This document shows, in pieces, positions 9,699-20,600 of a stretch of DNA of 64,000 bases. Position numbers and translations under genes: made by a program. The notes beneath the pieces were generated by a model, which saw only the letters and a list, made by a program, of their open reading frames with translations, was not told the DNA's origin and made no database searches. The DNA comes from Diaporthe sp. PMI_573 (lineage: Eukaryota; Ascomycota; Sordariomycetes; Diaporthales; Diaporthaceae): contig JAJTUP010000037.1 in NCBI GenBank assembly GCA_021399435.1, positions 558,001 through 622,000 of the forward strand, given 5' to 3'. Position 1 is the stretch's first letter, and every line of letters begins with the position of its first letter.

Positions 9699-10602
9699 TT
9701 TGGGCCAGTTTGGTTCTGTCAAGGGAGGCGACGAGGGTGTCGGGGTTGAACGAGCGTATGACTGACCAAGTCGTCAAGACACGAGCAAGTGTCGTTGAGC
9801 TGCTTTAGGGGGTGCAGGATGGGGATGGTCAGGTGGTCAAGAGCGTCCGTTGGGAACAGAAGTATGGTCAAGAACGATGGACAATGCTCCTGTCCATGAC
9901 GCTTGCCGGCTGCTGATATTATGCATTCCAGGAGACGACAAGACGGTCGTGCCTCACTCTGGGCGTCCACGGCCCGTCCACAAAACACGGGAACGAGCAA
10001 TGTCCTTGGCTCCATCGCACCTCCCCAAGACTATTTTGTGCCTTGTCTGTGATACGACGGCTTACCAGCCACTGGGTCGCTTCAGCTTCCGTCCAGCACA
10101 ATCGCATCGCCTTGAACGACCTCTCGTTGTATCTGTCTTTCTGTTGTCATCCGGCTTTGGTCTTGACGGACTGTTCGGACACCCCATTCCGGGCCAGCTT
10201 GGCCCCGCAGATCGCGTTGGGCAGGTTGCCCAGGGCAGTCTCGATGGAACGGGAAGAAATGGGGTGTGCTATTCTAATCTCACCACTTGTCTTGCCCAAG
10301 CAAGCAAGTGATGCACCAGGTGAGACAAGACAGACAGAAGCAGATTAGATGATCGAGCAAGGGCGCGTGGCACCTGAAGATGTACTATTGTTCTCCATCA
10401 TTAAATAAGTCTAATTCCTCATGCATTGTTGACGCAGCACCATTCTTGGGCAAACCGAAAGGAAACCACCTCAAGCCGCAAAGAACTTGCTTGTCGCGAT
10501 TTGAGTATCGTCCGTCCTGGACTGCCACAGCTGCGGTACACCCTGATGCGGGGCGTCATGGACACAGACGGTTGCAGGTATGAACATTCCGATATCCAGT
10601 GG
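9699..10602. other. Intergenic: GH17 promoter and LCB1 3' flank
   Basis: About 0.9 kb between two minus-strand genes. Open frames on both strands here have no family motif. No RNA gene or repeat of note seen. Confidence 0.5.
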
Positions 10603-12362
10603 TCATGAGCCAGGCAACGACAGCTTGCTGCTCGTCTTCCTCGTCATGACTTTGGTGATTGCGTGCCTGATGGTTATCGCTGCCTTCTCGATCTCCTTCT
10701 TGGAAAGGCCATTCGTAACACACACTTTCAAGGCAGGCTGGGTGTGACCGCCGCCAACGCTCTTGTTGATTAGCGCAGTCTTGAGCCGCGTGATCATGAC
10801 ACCATTTGCGAGGGCCTGGGCCATGCTTTGTTTAGCCAAGGCGAAAGACGGGAGGGAATTTGGTTGGGGGGGAACAAGGTCTTTCTTACCTCATCAACGC
10901 ATTCCTGCAGCACTCGGTCCTGGTCCTCAAAGGACAACCGCCTCGACTGGACAACATTTGGCTTGATGACAAGCAACAGAATCGGGTTTTCCGGTGCGCT
11001 CGTGCACATGACCCAGTCGCTCCGTGGGTCCAGTTGCGCCCGCACCGCGCGTATGTTCTCTCGTGAGGAGGCAAGGATTTCGGGGCTAGACTGCAACATG
11101 TTGAGGGTCTCGCTCGCTGTGACGGCGAGCATGGCGGGCAAAGCCGCGGAGAAGGTGTACGCCATCGAGGCAATCCTCTGGTGGGCCACGACGTTCTTGT
11201 CGCCAGCACAGAAACCACCGCCAGCGCACAAGGGGCCGGCCAGCGAACCGATGATCATGTCGACCTGGGCGGGGTCGACGTTTTGTGCCTCGGTGACGCC
11301 CCGGCCTGTTCGACCGAGCACACCGAAGGACCAGGTCTCATCTAGGATCATGCGGAACTTGTACTTCTCTTTGAGTTCGATCTGTGCGATGAGGGCAAGT
11401 GTCAGCGTCTAGCGAGGGTTATCTCGGCAGGAGTCGCTGTCCTTACCATGCGTGGCAGGTCAATCGAGGCGCCTGTAGTCTCGGAGAGCCCCTCGGCCAC
11501 AAGAAAGCGCCTCGTCAGCTTCCTTTGTTTCTTTTGGTCCTGAGCAACCTGTCTCATGACGTTTTCCAGGTCGTTCCAGTCGCCTGGGGTATACCACTTG
11601 ATGGTACACCTCGACAGCTCGATACCCTTGCGGACGGGATAGTTGGTTGCGCGATCGGTAACAATGACGTCGCCCCTCTTGCAGAAGGCTGGGATGACAC
11701 TGGAGCTGGTCGAAAAGCCTTGGGCATACAAGATGCATGCCTCGGTCCCCAGGTAGGCAGCGACGTCGGATTCGGTCTTCATGTGGACGTCCTGTGTTCC
11801 GTAAAACTGCGGAGGCCCGCAGGGGCCGACGCCATAAGTGCGAAGGGTATTGATGGCTTTCTCTTTGATCTGCTCGTTGGCATTGAAGTTATACACGTTG
11901 TACGAGGCCAGGTTCGTGACGGTTCTGCCATTTGCTAGTTTGACCTTGGGACCAGTTGCCCTGCAAGTAACCCCCCTCTCATTAGCTTTGATTTCGTCGA
12001 TCAGCAGCCACGACACGCAGCGAGACATACCCAACTATGACAGGAAGCCTCTCCATCTCCATCTCCTCGGTGGTGTTCCGCTTGCCGACCAGAGGCTCGG
12101 GCTGCCACTCCTCAACCAGCTCCTCGATCTCATCCTCGCTTAGCTTGACGTAGTTGGAGTCGTTTGTCGCGTAGGACGGGCTTAACAGGTAGCGGATGAA
12201 GAAGATGAGCAGGAAGAGTTCGAAGACGGAGCGGATGGGATCGTTCTGGTAGCTGGCCTGGACGTAACGGATGAGTACGGCGGACCCGGGGACCTTCTGG
12301 AAGGTCTGCGAAGCCTCGCGCAGCAGGACGGCCATCTGTGCCTGGATCTCGTGCAGATCCAT
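10603..12362 (-). CDS. LCB1: Serine palmitoyltransferase subunit 1 (LCB1), 4 exons
   Basis: Subunit of the ER serine palmitoyltransferase, which condenses L-serine and palmitoyl-CoA in the first step of sphingolipid synthesis. Exons are 12031-12362, 11447-11960, 10890-11381 and 10603-10815; introns are 65-74 nt, and the joined frame is 516 residues. An N-terminal amphipathic part precedes one membrane segment at about residues 43-60. The aminotransferase fold follows, with GVGPCGPPQFYGTQDVH, whose Cys matches the position mutated in human SPTLC1 neuropathy, and LDETWSFGVLGRTGRGV. The stretch where catalytic partners carry the PLP lysine reads SLAGPLCAGGGFCAGD with no Lys, as expected for LCB1 rather than LCB2. 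The start is the ATG of MDLHEIQAQM; the reading frame upstream is a CT-rich leader. Confidence 0.95.
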
Positions 12363-13260
12363 GGTGATGGTGCCCTCGTCGATGCTGCTCGCCGCGGCTG
12401 AGAAGAGACTGGCGATCGAGCGCGCAGGATATCGAGAGTCTCGGAGGTTAGAGGGGACCGGGACCGGCAGTGAAACGTCGGTGATGACAGGGGAAGAGAA
12501 GAAAAAAAAAAGGCCAAGGGCAGAATGACGGTGATCAATTGAAGCGCGTCGTCGCTGCCGTGACGGGGCAGGATCAGGGGCAATATGCACTAACAAGCGG
12601 CAACCCACTCACTGCATTGGCGTGGGCCGATGAAACCCACCCAAATATGGCAGTCTTTCTTGTCAGCGCAGGAAGCTGCGTACCTCCGTATCGAGCGAGT
12701 ACCGAGTTCACCCGGCTTACATAACAGAACGTCCTCTATCGAATCCCTGCTACGTGTAATCCACGCGCTGATCCAAGCCTCTCCCATTGCAATCTACCTA
12801 TACAGATGCCTAGGGTCTGCGATCCCATCTCACGCGCAGCATGAGATCAGAGAGAGGGCCGAACCCCTTCTCCGCCGCCATCAAACTGGCCCCATCAACA
12901 ACTGTATAGTGACTGACCAACTAATGCGACAAAGCAGATCCTCGAGTGTAGCTTCCAGACTTGAATTAAATATGTCATTCATGATGCCGTCTCGGGGCAT
13001 CGAGAAAACGCATCCAGAGAAGTATAGAATGCATGCCTGAGTTTGCGTGCGTGCGTGCCGGAGGGGCAAGTCTAGACAACCATTTACCATGCCCATGAAC
13101 CTTTCATGTACTTGTCGAAAGGACGCACAAAAATCAAATACAATTTACTCCCCCGGCCCCCCAATGGTAAAGCAAAGAGCAATAAAAAAACACCGTTCCA
13201 TGTGCAAAGGCCTTCCCGTCCTCTCCCTCCTTTCCCTTTTGTGATACAAAACTCGGCACC
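12363..13260. other. Intergenic: LCB1 leader and FKS1 3' flank
   Basis: The first 130 nt upstream of LCB1 are CT-rich on the coding strand and include a run of T, typical of a fungal leader. The rest carries the 3' UTR of the glucan synthase. No further gene seen. Confidence 0.5.
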
Positions 13261-16200
13261 TTAGAACAGACGGATCTTGGCTCCTGCCGTGCTTGACGCC
13301 GCCGCACCAGATGACGAACCGGTCATCGTCAGCAGTGCCCCAGTGTAGGATGGGTCGCCAGTGCCTGTCTCCGTCTCACCGATGGTGTTGTTCCTGTCCA
13401 GGCCCGTGGGTTGAACCAGGTTTGTGCTGTCGAGCATGCTGAACAGCGACGACGGCACATACTTGCCCGCGAGGCTTGGGCCTATCATCAGCGCCAGGAA
13501 CAGGACCAGCAGAAGGAAGTAGAGCAGCGCATATCGGAAGACACGCTTCCTCCTCAGCTTCGACTGCTTGAGCGAGTAGATGGGTGGCCGAATTTGCCGG
13601 CTGTAATGCCATGTTAGCGTTTCTCGTCTCACAAAAGCGTATTTCGAAACGTACCTAGGACGGAGCCAGAAGAGCATGATGGAGTGCAACTTGTCCACCT
13701 GAGGAATCAGGATCACCGGGCACATTATGAACAGGAGCGCGTGTCCCAAGATGAAGTCGCCAGCGAAGAAGCTCAGCTCGGTAATCTTGCAGAGGAACTC
13801 TCGTGCAGGCTGCGAGACCGAGTGCCAGCCCATCGAGTACCATTTACCAGTCCAGAACGCGATATTGGCCTGGTCTGTCTTCATTTCTCTCGTCAGGGCG
13901 AAGGTGATGATTACCTTCATCAACCAGCGCTGCACAGCGATGACTGCGATCATGCCGCTGATCGTCCGGGTGAAGTTAAAACCCTCGAGGACATACAAGA
14001 CCTCGAAGAATACGAGGAGCATGATGACGGCAATCGCGTGCGCAATAGCTGCCAGTACGCTGCCAAACTTCTTGCAGCACATGCTGAACAAGGGACCCAT
14101 GCAGCAGGCCATGGCGAAGAAGACCGCACACACGCCAGCGTTGACGCCGATTGGACCGACTGCGATGATAGCAACACGCAGGAGCGCCGCTGTGGGCTTA
14201 GCGTCCGAGTTGTTGTCCTTCAAGATACCACCTGTGTCATGTACTCCAGTCTGCGCATTGATGAACAGATAAGGAATCAAAGTGACGATGGCGAGAAGCA
14301 GCGGCGCGATGATCTCGGCAAAGAAGACGTTAGTCACGTTGGCACGATTCACATCTGCCGACAGCTTGCCCGAAGGCTCGCCCACAAGCTTGCGCTTGTA
14401 TCCAGTAAGCCGCGTACGAGAGAGACGGCAGTAGGCGATCCAAGACGACGCGTGAGACACCGAGTTGCCGCGAGAGAGCCAGCGGAGGAACTCCCGATAG
14501 TCGATGAAGAAGTCATTCCATGCGAACTGATGAGGGTTGTAGAGGAAAGGCGAGATGCAGAGCGCGAGCAGAGACATCCAGAAGTAAACCAGGGCAGCCT
14601 GCCAGACCGTCAAAGTTGCAAACAGCAGCATCAACAGCATGCGAGCTCCAAAGTAGATCGATGGCCCAGCAAAACGCGAGAACAGAATTCCGAAGGGTAT
14701 ACGAGCGGTGGCGAAGCCACGGCCCGTACCAATGTATCTGGCACCTCCGAATGACAGGTTCTGTTGCACCGCGTTGGCATAGATCTGACAGACGAACACC
14801 TCAAAGAAGGGTGACAAAGAGCAGATTTGCTTGGCCAGACGGGTCGAAGCACGGAGTACTCCGCGCTCAGTGAGCTCCTGAACAACCAGAGGCACGAAGG
14901 CGAGGAAGATGACGAAGATAATGGAGATGACACTGCGGTAGACCCAGTCCATCAGCGCAGGGGTGTTCTGGCAACCTGTCGGGTAGAGAGGATCCGTAAT
15001 AGGGACGTCTCTGTTGTAGTTGCAGGCGATGGTCTCGTATCGGAGGGCACCGAGGTTGATCAGGCAGAGCATAAACATGTGAACCGAGAGCATGATGAAC
15101 ATGTTGTTGACGTGGAATCCAGGATGTGCGTAGTAGAATGAGAGGAATCGGTCTAGGGGCAGTTGGGTGCCGAGGTAGTAGTACTCTCGAGAAAGCATCT
15201 GTTCACCCATACCTGTTCCAATCTTGGTCGTGAAGTTGAGAATGGAGCCAAAACCCAGATCACGACCCTTACCACACTGGAAGTATTCGCAGTGCTTGAT
15301 GCGACCACCACGTAGGACGGCATTCATACCGGCATAAATATCCTCGTTCAGGTGTAGACCCTTCTGCGCCTTGGAAACACCACCTCTCGTAGTCATGTAA
15401 ATGCCGTTGAGGAAATCAGGATGGCCGTAATGGAGCTTGCCGCCGATTTGGGCCAGCGTACGAGCGAATAGTGTTCCGAAGGTCTGTTCCTTTCCGGCAG
15501 CGACGTCACCGAGGATACCAATGTTCTCGGAGAAAATGTATTCACGGGCGCCAAGGATAGCAACAGGAGCAGGAGACTCGCTCTTGACCCCGGGAGTGTA
15601 GGGAGAGACATTGTCGGTCTTCATTTCCTCGAACTCTGCGAGTACGCTTCGGATCTTCAAGCACTCCTCGAGGTAGTTGTCCTGGTTGGCGTCGATAAGC
15701 TGGATGTATTCACCGCGGTAGAAGATGATCGAGTGGTTCTGGTTGTCGGACTTGCCGTCTCCGAGAATAGGGTTGCCAGAGAGTTGAATTCGGAATTTGG
15801 GCTTTCGCATGCCATTCTCCATGAGCTCACAGTGGCCGTCGATGAGAGCCGAGTACAGTCGCGGTTCCTCGCCCTCGTTCGCGGGGGGCTCCTCATCCAG
15901 ATAAGCGATCTGCAAGTCGGGATACGCGCGGAGGAGGAACTCGGCGTTCTCCATTTCTTCCTTCTTGAACTTGGCATATCGTTGCATGGAGACACAGATC
16001 TTGAACTTGCGGCGAGCCATGCGCTCCAGCTCACGTTCGAGCTTGTCGGAGTTGCCGCCGAACATCTGGACGACTTCGGGGTTCTCAACGCGATAGAGTA
16101 GCTTGATAGCACGGCTGTAGTTCATGAAACCAGAGATGGTACGGTAGAGGGTCTGGAAGCGAAGAGAGGCCCAGATCCGAGTGCGCAGTGTATACTCTGG

Positions 16201-19178
16201 GGCAGAAGACTTGAAACCGATGCAGTAGAAGGGGAGATCGTCAATCTTGCTCTTGGCGGTGTCCTTCTCGGCCTTCTCCTCGTCACCGTTGTACTGCGCG
16301 GTCTCATCCGACAAAATCTTGGTATCCTTGACGAAGCAGTCCCACTCGTGAGGGTGCAGTTGCTTCAAGTATTCCAGGAGGGTGACACGCGAGTACGGCT
16401 CATCCTCACGGATAATTTCTCGGAGCGACAGCAGGATCTTTTCGCTGTAGTGAGGAATGAGGACCGTAAAGGTCGGCATGTTGTCCACGGGAAGCGGCTC
16501 AGGAATGGGAGTGGACAGGGACTGCGCGAAGAACGAGATTCGACGCTCCGCCTCGCTGTGGCTGGGGAAGAATTCCGTCTTGAAGGAATGATCTTCCTGC
16601 GAGACGAAAAAGGTCGGAGCACGCAGTGTCCGCTTCCCCTCCTGCTCGGAGGGCACTTGATGGTAAAGAAGCTTCTGCACGTGGTCGATGGCAAGAAGAT
16701 GCTCTCGGTACATGGAGATGACGATGGCATTCCAGATCTGAGAGATGAGCACCTTCGGCTTGTATTTGATCTCCATGTCGGTCGTGGCCAAAACCTTTGA
16801 GTAGATTCGCTTCGGCAGACGAGAGAAGACGTTCCTCCAGGGCGTCATGATGGAAGAACCGAGATAGAACGATCTGGCGATAGAGACCACGGCGTTCATG
16901 AGAACGTACCACAGGTACGTGTCGAGGAAGAAGAAGACCAAGTCCGTGAATGACATCAGGATCAGGAGGATCGTCGGATGGTACTTGCAAAGGTTGGCCT
17001 TGAGAATAGTATCACCGAGGCAGCTACTGGTGTCCATTATGGCCAAATAGCGAATGGTGTCTCGGAATGACAAGGTCAAGAAGCCGTAAGATTCACCGAA
17101 CTTGGCACCAAAGATAACAACCCATAGACCATAAGACATGGCCATGTCGTTACCCTTCAATTGAGGCCAACTCGCGGTGAAGGTCTGGCTGGCCACGTAG
17201 CGTCGAGACTTCTTGCTCACAAGATAGCTGCCAAACAGGCCACCAAGAGGCATGAGGGCAAAGAAGATCAGAGTGATGAGGGCGATGAAGAACTGCACAA
17301 CGCCAAGAACCAACGCAATGGTGGTATTTTGGTGTGCGTTGTACTCCGAAATCGTGGCCTGTGGCAAGAAAACGTACACGCCAGGCGCGACATTGAGCAC
17401 GAAGACCAGGAGGAGGAACAACAGTCGCTTGGTAAGATGTTGAGCGCCGGCCCATCTCCTGGGAACGTATGCCCATTCTGCAAGCGTCGCCAGGATCTGG
17501 ATGAGACATGCTATGCCTCCACCAAATCCGACAATAGACCATTGGGCAGAGCGGGCCGGTTGTTGGTTGACCTGCTGTTCGTAGTTAGGAACAAGCAGAG
17601 AGGGAGCGTTGTTGGCCGTGAACATCCAGAAGACAGTCAAGTGAATGACCCAGATGCGGTTGAAATTGACAATCAAGTGCATCCAAGACCGGGTCTCCTT
17701 GTATGTCTTGAAGAAACACTTCTTCCAGTTTACCTGGTTCAGCTTCAGGTACCGCTCGGCGGGAGGCACGTCGACCAGCTTCGACTTGTCCTCGAGAACA
17801 ATACGTTCGATACCCTCTGGATACCAAAACAGCTGATTGCAGTCATCGTAACCGATAATCCTGTTGTGGTCGCGCTCACGTCGAACATAGACACCGTTCG
17901 TGATTTCGTAACCCTGGTCTCTGCAGTACTGGTACAGAGGTGTGATGACGTTGTTCAAGAATGTGAACTCTGGCACGGGCTCCACGGAGTTTTGGCATGC
18001 TGGCGAGTTCAGGTAGTCGTCGGCGCACTTGAAGACAAAGCACAAACACTCGGGCATGAAACGAACTTGGTTGCCTTCACCCCAGCAGAGTAGGTAAAGA
18101 GCAATTTGTCGCACACGATCGTGTTGAGACATGCGGTTCATGCGGGTCTTCCATCGGAACTCGGCGGCTTCGAGCGAGTTGTCCCCTTCGAGATCTTCTA
18201 GGGTCTGCTCCTCGGCCTCGCCCTTCTTCTTCTTGGCCTTCTTCTTCGACTTTTTCCCCTTCACATTGGAAAAGCCGACAGCGTCGTCAAGGTCAAGATG
18301 CGCAGCGAAGTACCACTTGCGGAAGTTGGCGTTGTCTCCGCCAATGTAGTCGGCGTGGAGAGAGAGGAGCGCCTGGTTTGGAGTCATGCGCGAGGCCCGC
18401 GAGTCCAACAGTGTCATCAGGTGGTCGTACATGTTGCGCATGCTGTCCCTCTGGAAACCGAACTTGTTTGAAAGATCAAGGAAGATGTCCTCAATCTCCT
18501 CCTTGGAAAGGGGGATCTGAGCTTCTGATGTCCAGGCAGGATATGGCTCTCGGGAGCGTTGGCCAGCTGGAAGAACATTGCCGTAGTCCATGGCGTAATT
18601 GGGCGTGGAGGCACCCGACGAACGGTTACCGCCGTAGGAGATTTGCGAAGACGGCGGGCGGTAGCCACGGGCACCCTGGCCGTCTTGGTAGCCACCGTAC
18701 TCGTCGCCTCGGCCATAGTAGTCCATGTCGGCGGCTCGAGCCATGTCGGATCTCATCGTGAAGTCGCTGAATGTCTCGGAATCTTCCTCAGAGCCTCCAC
18801 GGCGCTGGCCTTGACCGCCATAACCTTGATCTTGGTCATAGTAGCCGTTGTCGTAACCGTCGTTGTATTGTTCGTGGCCCTCGTAGTAGCCGCCGTCTTG
18901 GTGGTAAGGATTGTTCGGGTCGGAATTGTAGTAGCCCCTAGGAGAGACTGTCAGTTTCATTTGGGACTGGGATGGGGGAGTCGCAAGGACAAAGGGCAAA
19001 CTTACGACTCGTCATAATAGCCTTCCTGTCCAGCCTGTCCAGCCTGGGGGGCACGGGCATCGTAGCCATTGTCGTAGTACTGACCCTGATCATTGTCATA
19101 ATAAGAGTCAGTGTTTCCTTGCTGATGATGGCCGTAGCCATCATCATAATCGTGATTGTTGGCCGGATAGCCCGACAT
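13261..19178 (-). CDS. FKS1: 1,3-beta-glucan synthase catalytic subunit (FKS1 type)
   Basis: Plasma-membrane GT48 enzyme that polymerises UDP-glucose into wall beta-1,3-glucan; the target of echinocandins. Exons are 19006-19178, 13655-18937 and 13261-13600, giving 1931 residues. The N-terminus is Tyr/Gly/Gln/Asp-rich ([16 protein letters not shown] onward) and disordered. A conserved cytosolic FKS1 domain lies around [19 protein letters not shown], followed by a first membrane bundle, the large catalytic loop (including [19 protein letters not shown]) and a second membrane bundle, then a Ser/Thr-rich tail. Hot spot 1 reads FLTLSFRDT (677-685), ending in Thr where most susceptible fungi have Pro. 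The hot-spot-3 Trp is kept in DTYLWYVL. The last intron (13601-13654, 54 nt) is a multiple of three without stops. I remove it because the joined [19 protein letters not shown] matches the family exactly. Confidence 0.96.
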
Positions 19179-19192
19179 GTTGGATTAGGTGT

Positions 19193-19408
19193 CTAGTCGG
19201 GGAGGAATCAATGTCAGCAGGTTGACCAAATCATGTGGGTGCATAATGCGGTGTGTTGTGGTATCGACAGGACGACACTGTTGTGTAGATTGATGTTGGC
19301 GCAGCAGCCAGGGTGCAGTAGCAGGACAGGGCCGACAGGGGGGGCGACGTGGTTTCTTGGCTCGCCCGCGTTTGAAGTTGCTGGGGAACAGGAGGAAGTG
19401 AAACTCAC
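19193..19408 (-). other. Probable 5'-UTR intron of FKS1
   Basis: On the minus strand a gtgagt donor (19408 side), a CTGCTGAC branch site and a cgactag acceptor lie in proper order. The acceptor is 14 nt before the FKS1 ATG, and the intron would be 216 nt. A long leader intron is common in highly expressed fungal genes. This is called from splice signals alone. Confidence 0.5.
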
Positions 19409-20600
19409 CAATCAGACTCATGTGGCCTGGAATGGGAGAGCAACGAAAAAGACCGACTTTGAAAGCCGATTTATTAAGTTATAATCCGTGCTGTGCAATA
19501 ACACTCGAATGATTAAATCAAAAGTGGCTGGCCAGAGTCCCGATAGAGGTGCTCGGCGAGAGTGAATAGTACGCAGGTGCTGAAGAGCAGTCGGTATGAT
19601 CGATTAACCTCACGCGGTCGTGGCGTGAGTGCGAATGTTCCGTTGCGGTGGCTGAGCAGTCCGAATTCCAAAACAGGAGGTGCTGAGCGATGGACTGGGG
19701 AGGCTGAAGAAAGGCGTGTTGGCAAGAATCCTTGTACGGGATCGCTTTCTTCCTTCTCGTGTATTCTTCTCTCCCGCTGTTCCACGGTCTTTATCCTCGT
19801 CCGCGGCTGTTCCTGTTGTACGATCCCACAACCACTGCAGGAGCCTGGGATGGCCGAGATGCTCGGTTGGGTTGAGGTTGTCCCAGGTCGGCTGGTGCAC
19901 TGGGCGAAGGCACCCAAAGCGATTGGGTCGATTGATCGGCACTAAGTGAATCAGCGAACGGCAAGTCGGCGACGCGCTAGGTAGGCGGTGCCGGCAAGGG
20001 AGAAAGCAGAGCAGAGGCTCAAAGGAGGAAGAAGGGGGAAGGTCGGGAAAGAGCGAGTGTAGAAGGGGAGAGGGTGGTGAGGAAGGAAAAGGTGAGAGGG
20101 TCGAGATTTCAGGAAAAGTATGATCCAAGAAAGCTGGCAGGCCGGTTTTCTTGGTCCTGGAGAAAAACCGAACTGGGGGAGAGAGGTGCGTGGTGAGAGG
20201 CCGGTCCTGTGGTGGGCAGCGGGAACTTGGAAAGGGGGAAAAGGAGGCTGCAGGTGCCAGGAGTGACTTCGGCGGCAGGGGGGTGGCCAGGGCGGCAGGG
20301 GCAACGCCTTGCTCTTTCACCCATTGCTCCCAATCAGGACCGCACCCACACCTACAGTGTTGTACAGTGCCCACCCGTACGGTGAACAAAGTGCGGCCAC
20401 TATCTGCTCTGGTGCGAGGTACTGCCTCCCCCCCCCCAATCGCTGTCTTACTGGCACACTCGCATCCGGGCGCTACACCGAGGGACAGAATCTTATCTGG
20501 CTACTCTGACCGTCCTGGGCTGCCTGGCTGCTCCTAGGGACTACCCAGACTGCCCTGCCTGGACTGCGTGACTGCCTGTCCTCCTGAGCGGCCCTGATTG
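19409..20600. other. FKS1 leader and promoter region
   Basis: On the minus strand about 20010-20110 is strongly pyrimidine-rich, a pattern often seen just before fungal transcription starts. The minus-strand frame at 19610-20389 is open but is Pro/Ser/Leu-rich translation of CT-rich DNA with no motif, so I treat it as non-coding. Confidence 0.5.

Noticed and set aside
13684..14754. 356-codon plus-strand open frame
   Set aside because: Antisense shadow of the glucan synthase gene; Glu/Arg/Gln-rich with no domain.
19610..20389. 259-codon minus-strand frame upstream of FKS1
   Set aside because: Pro/Ser/Leu-rich translation of CT-rich leader DNA; no motif, and it lies where the FKS1 leader is expected.
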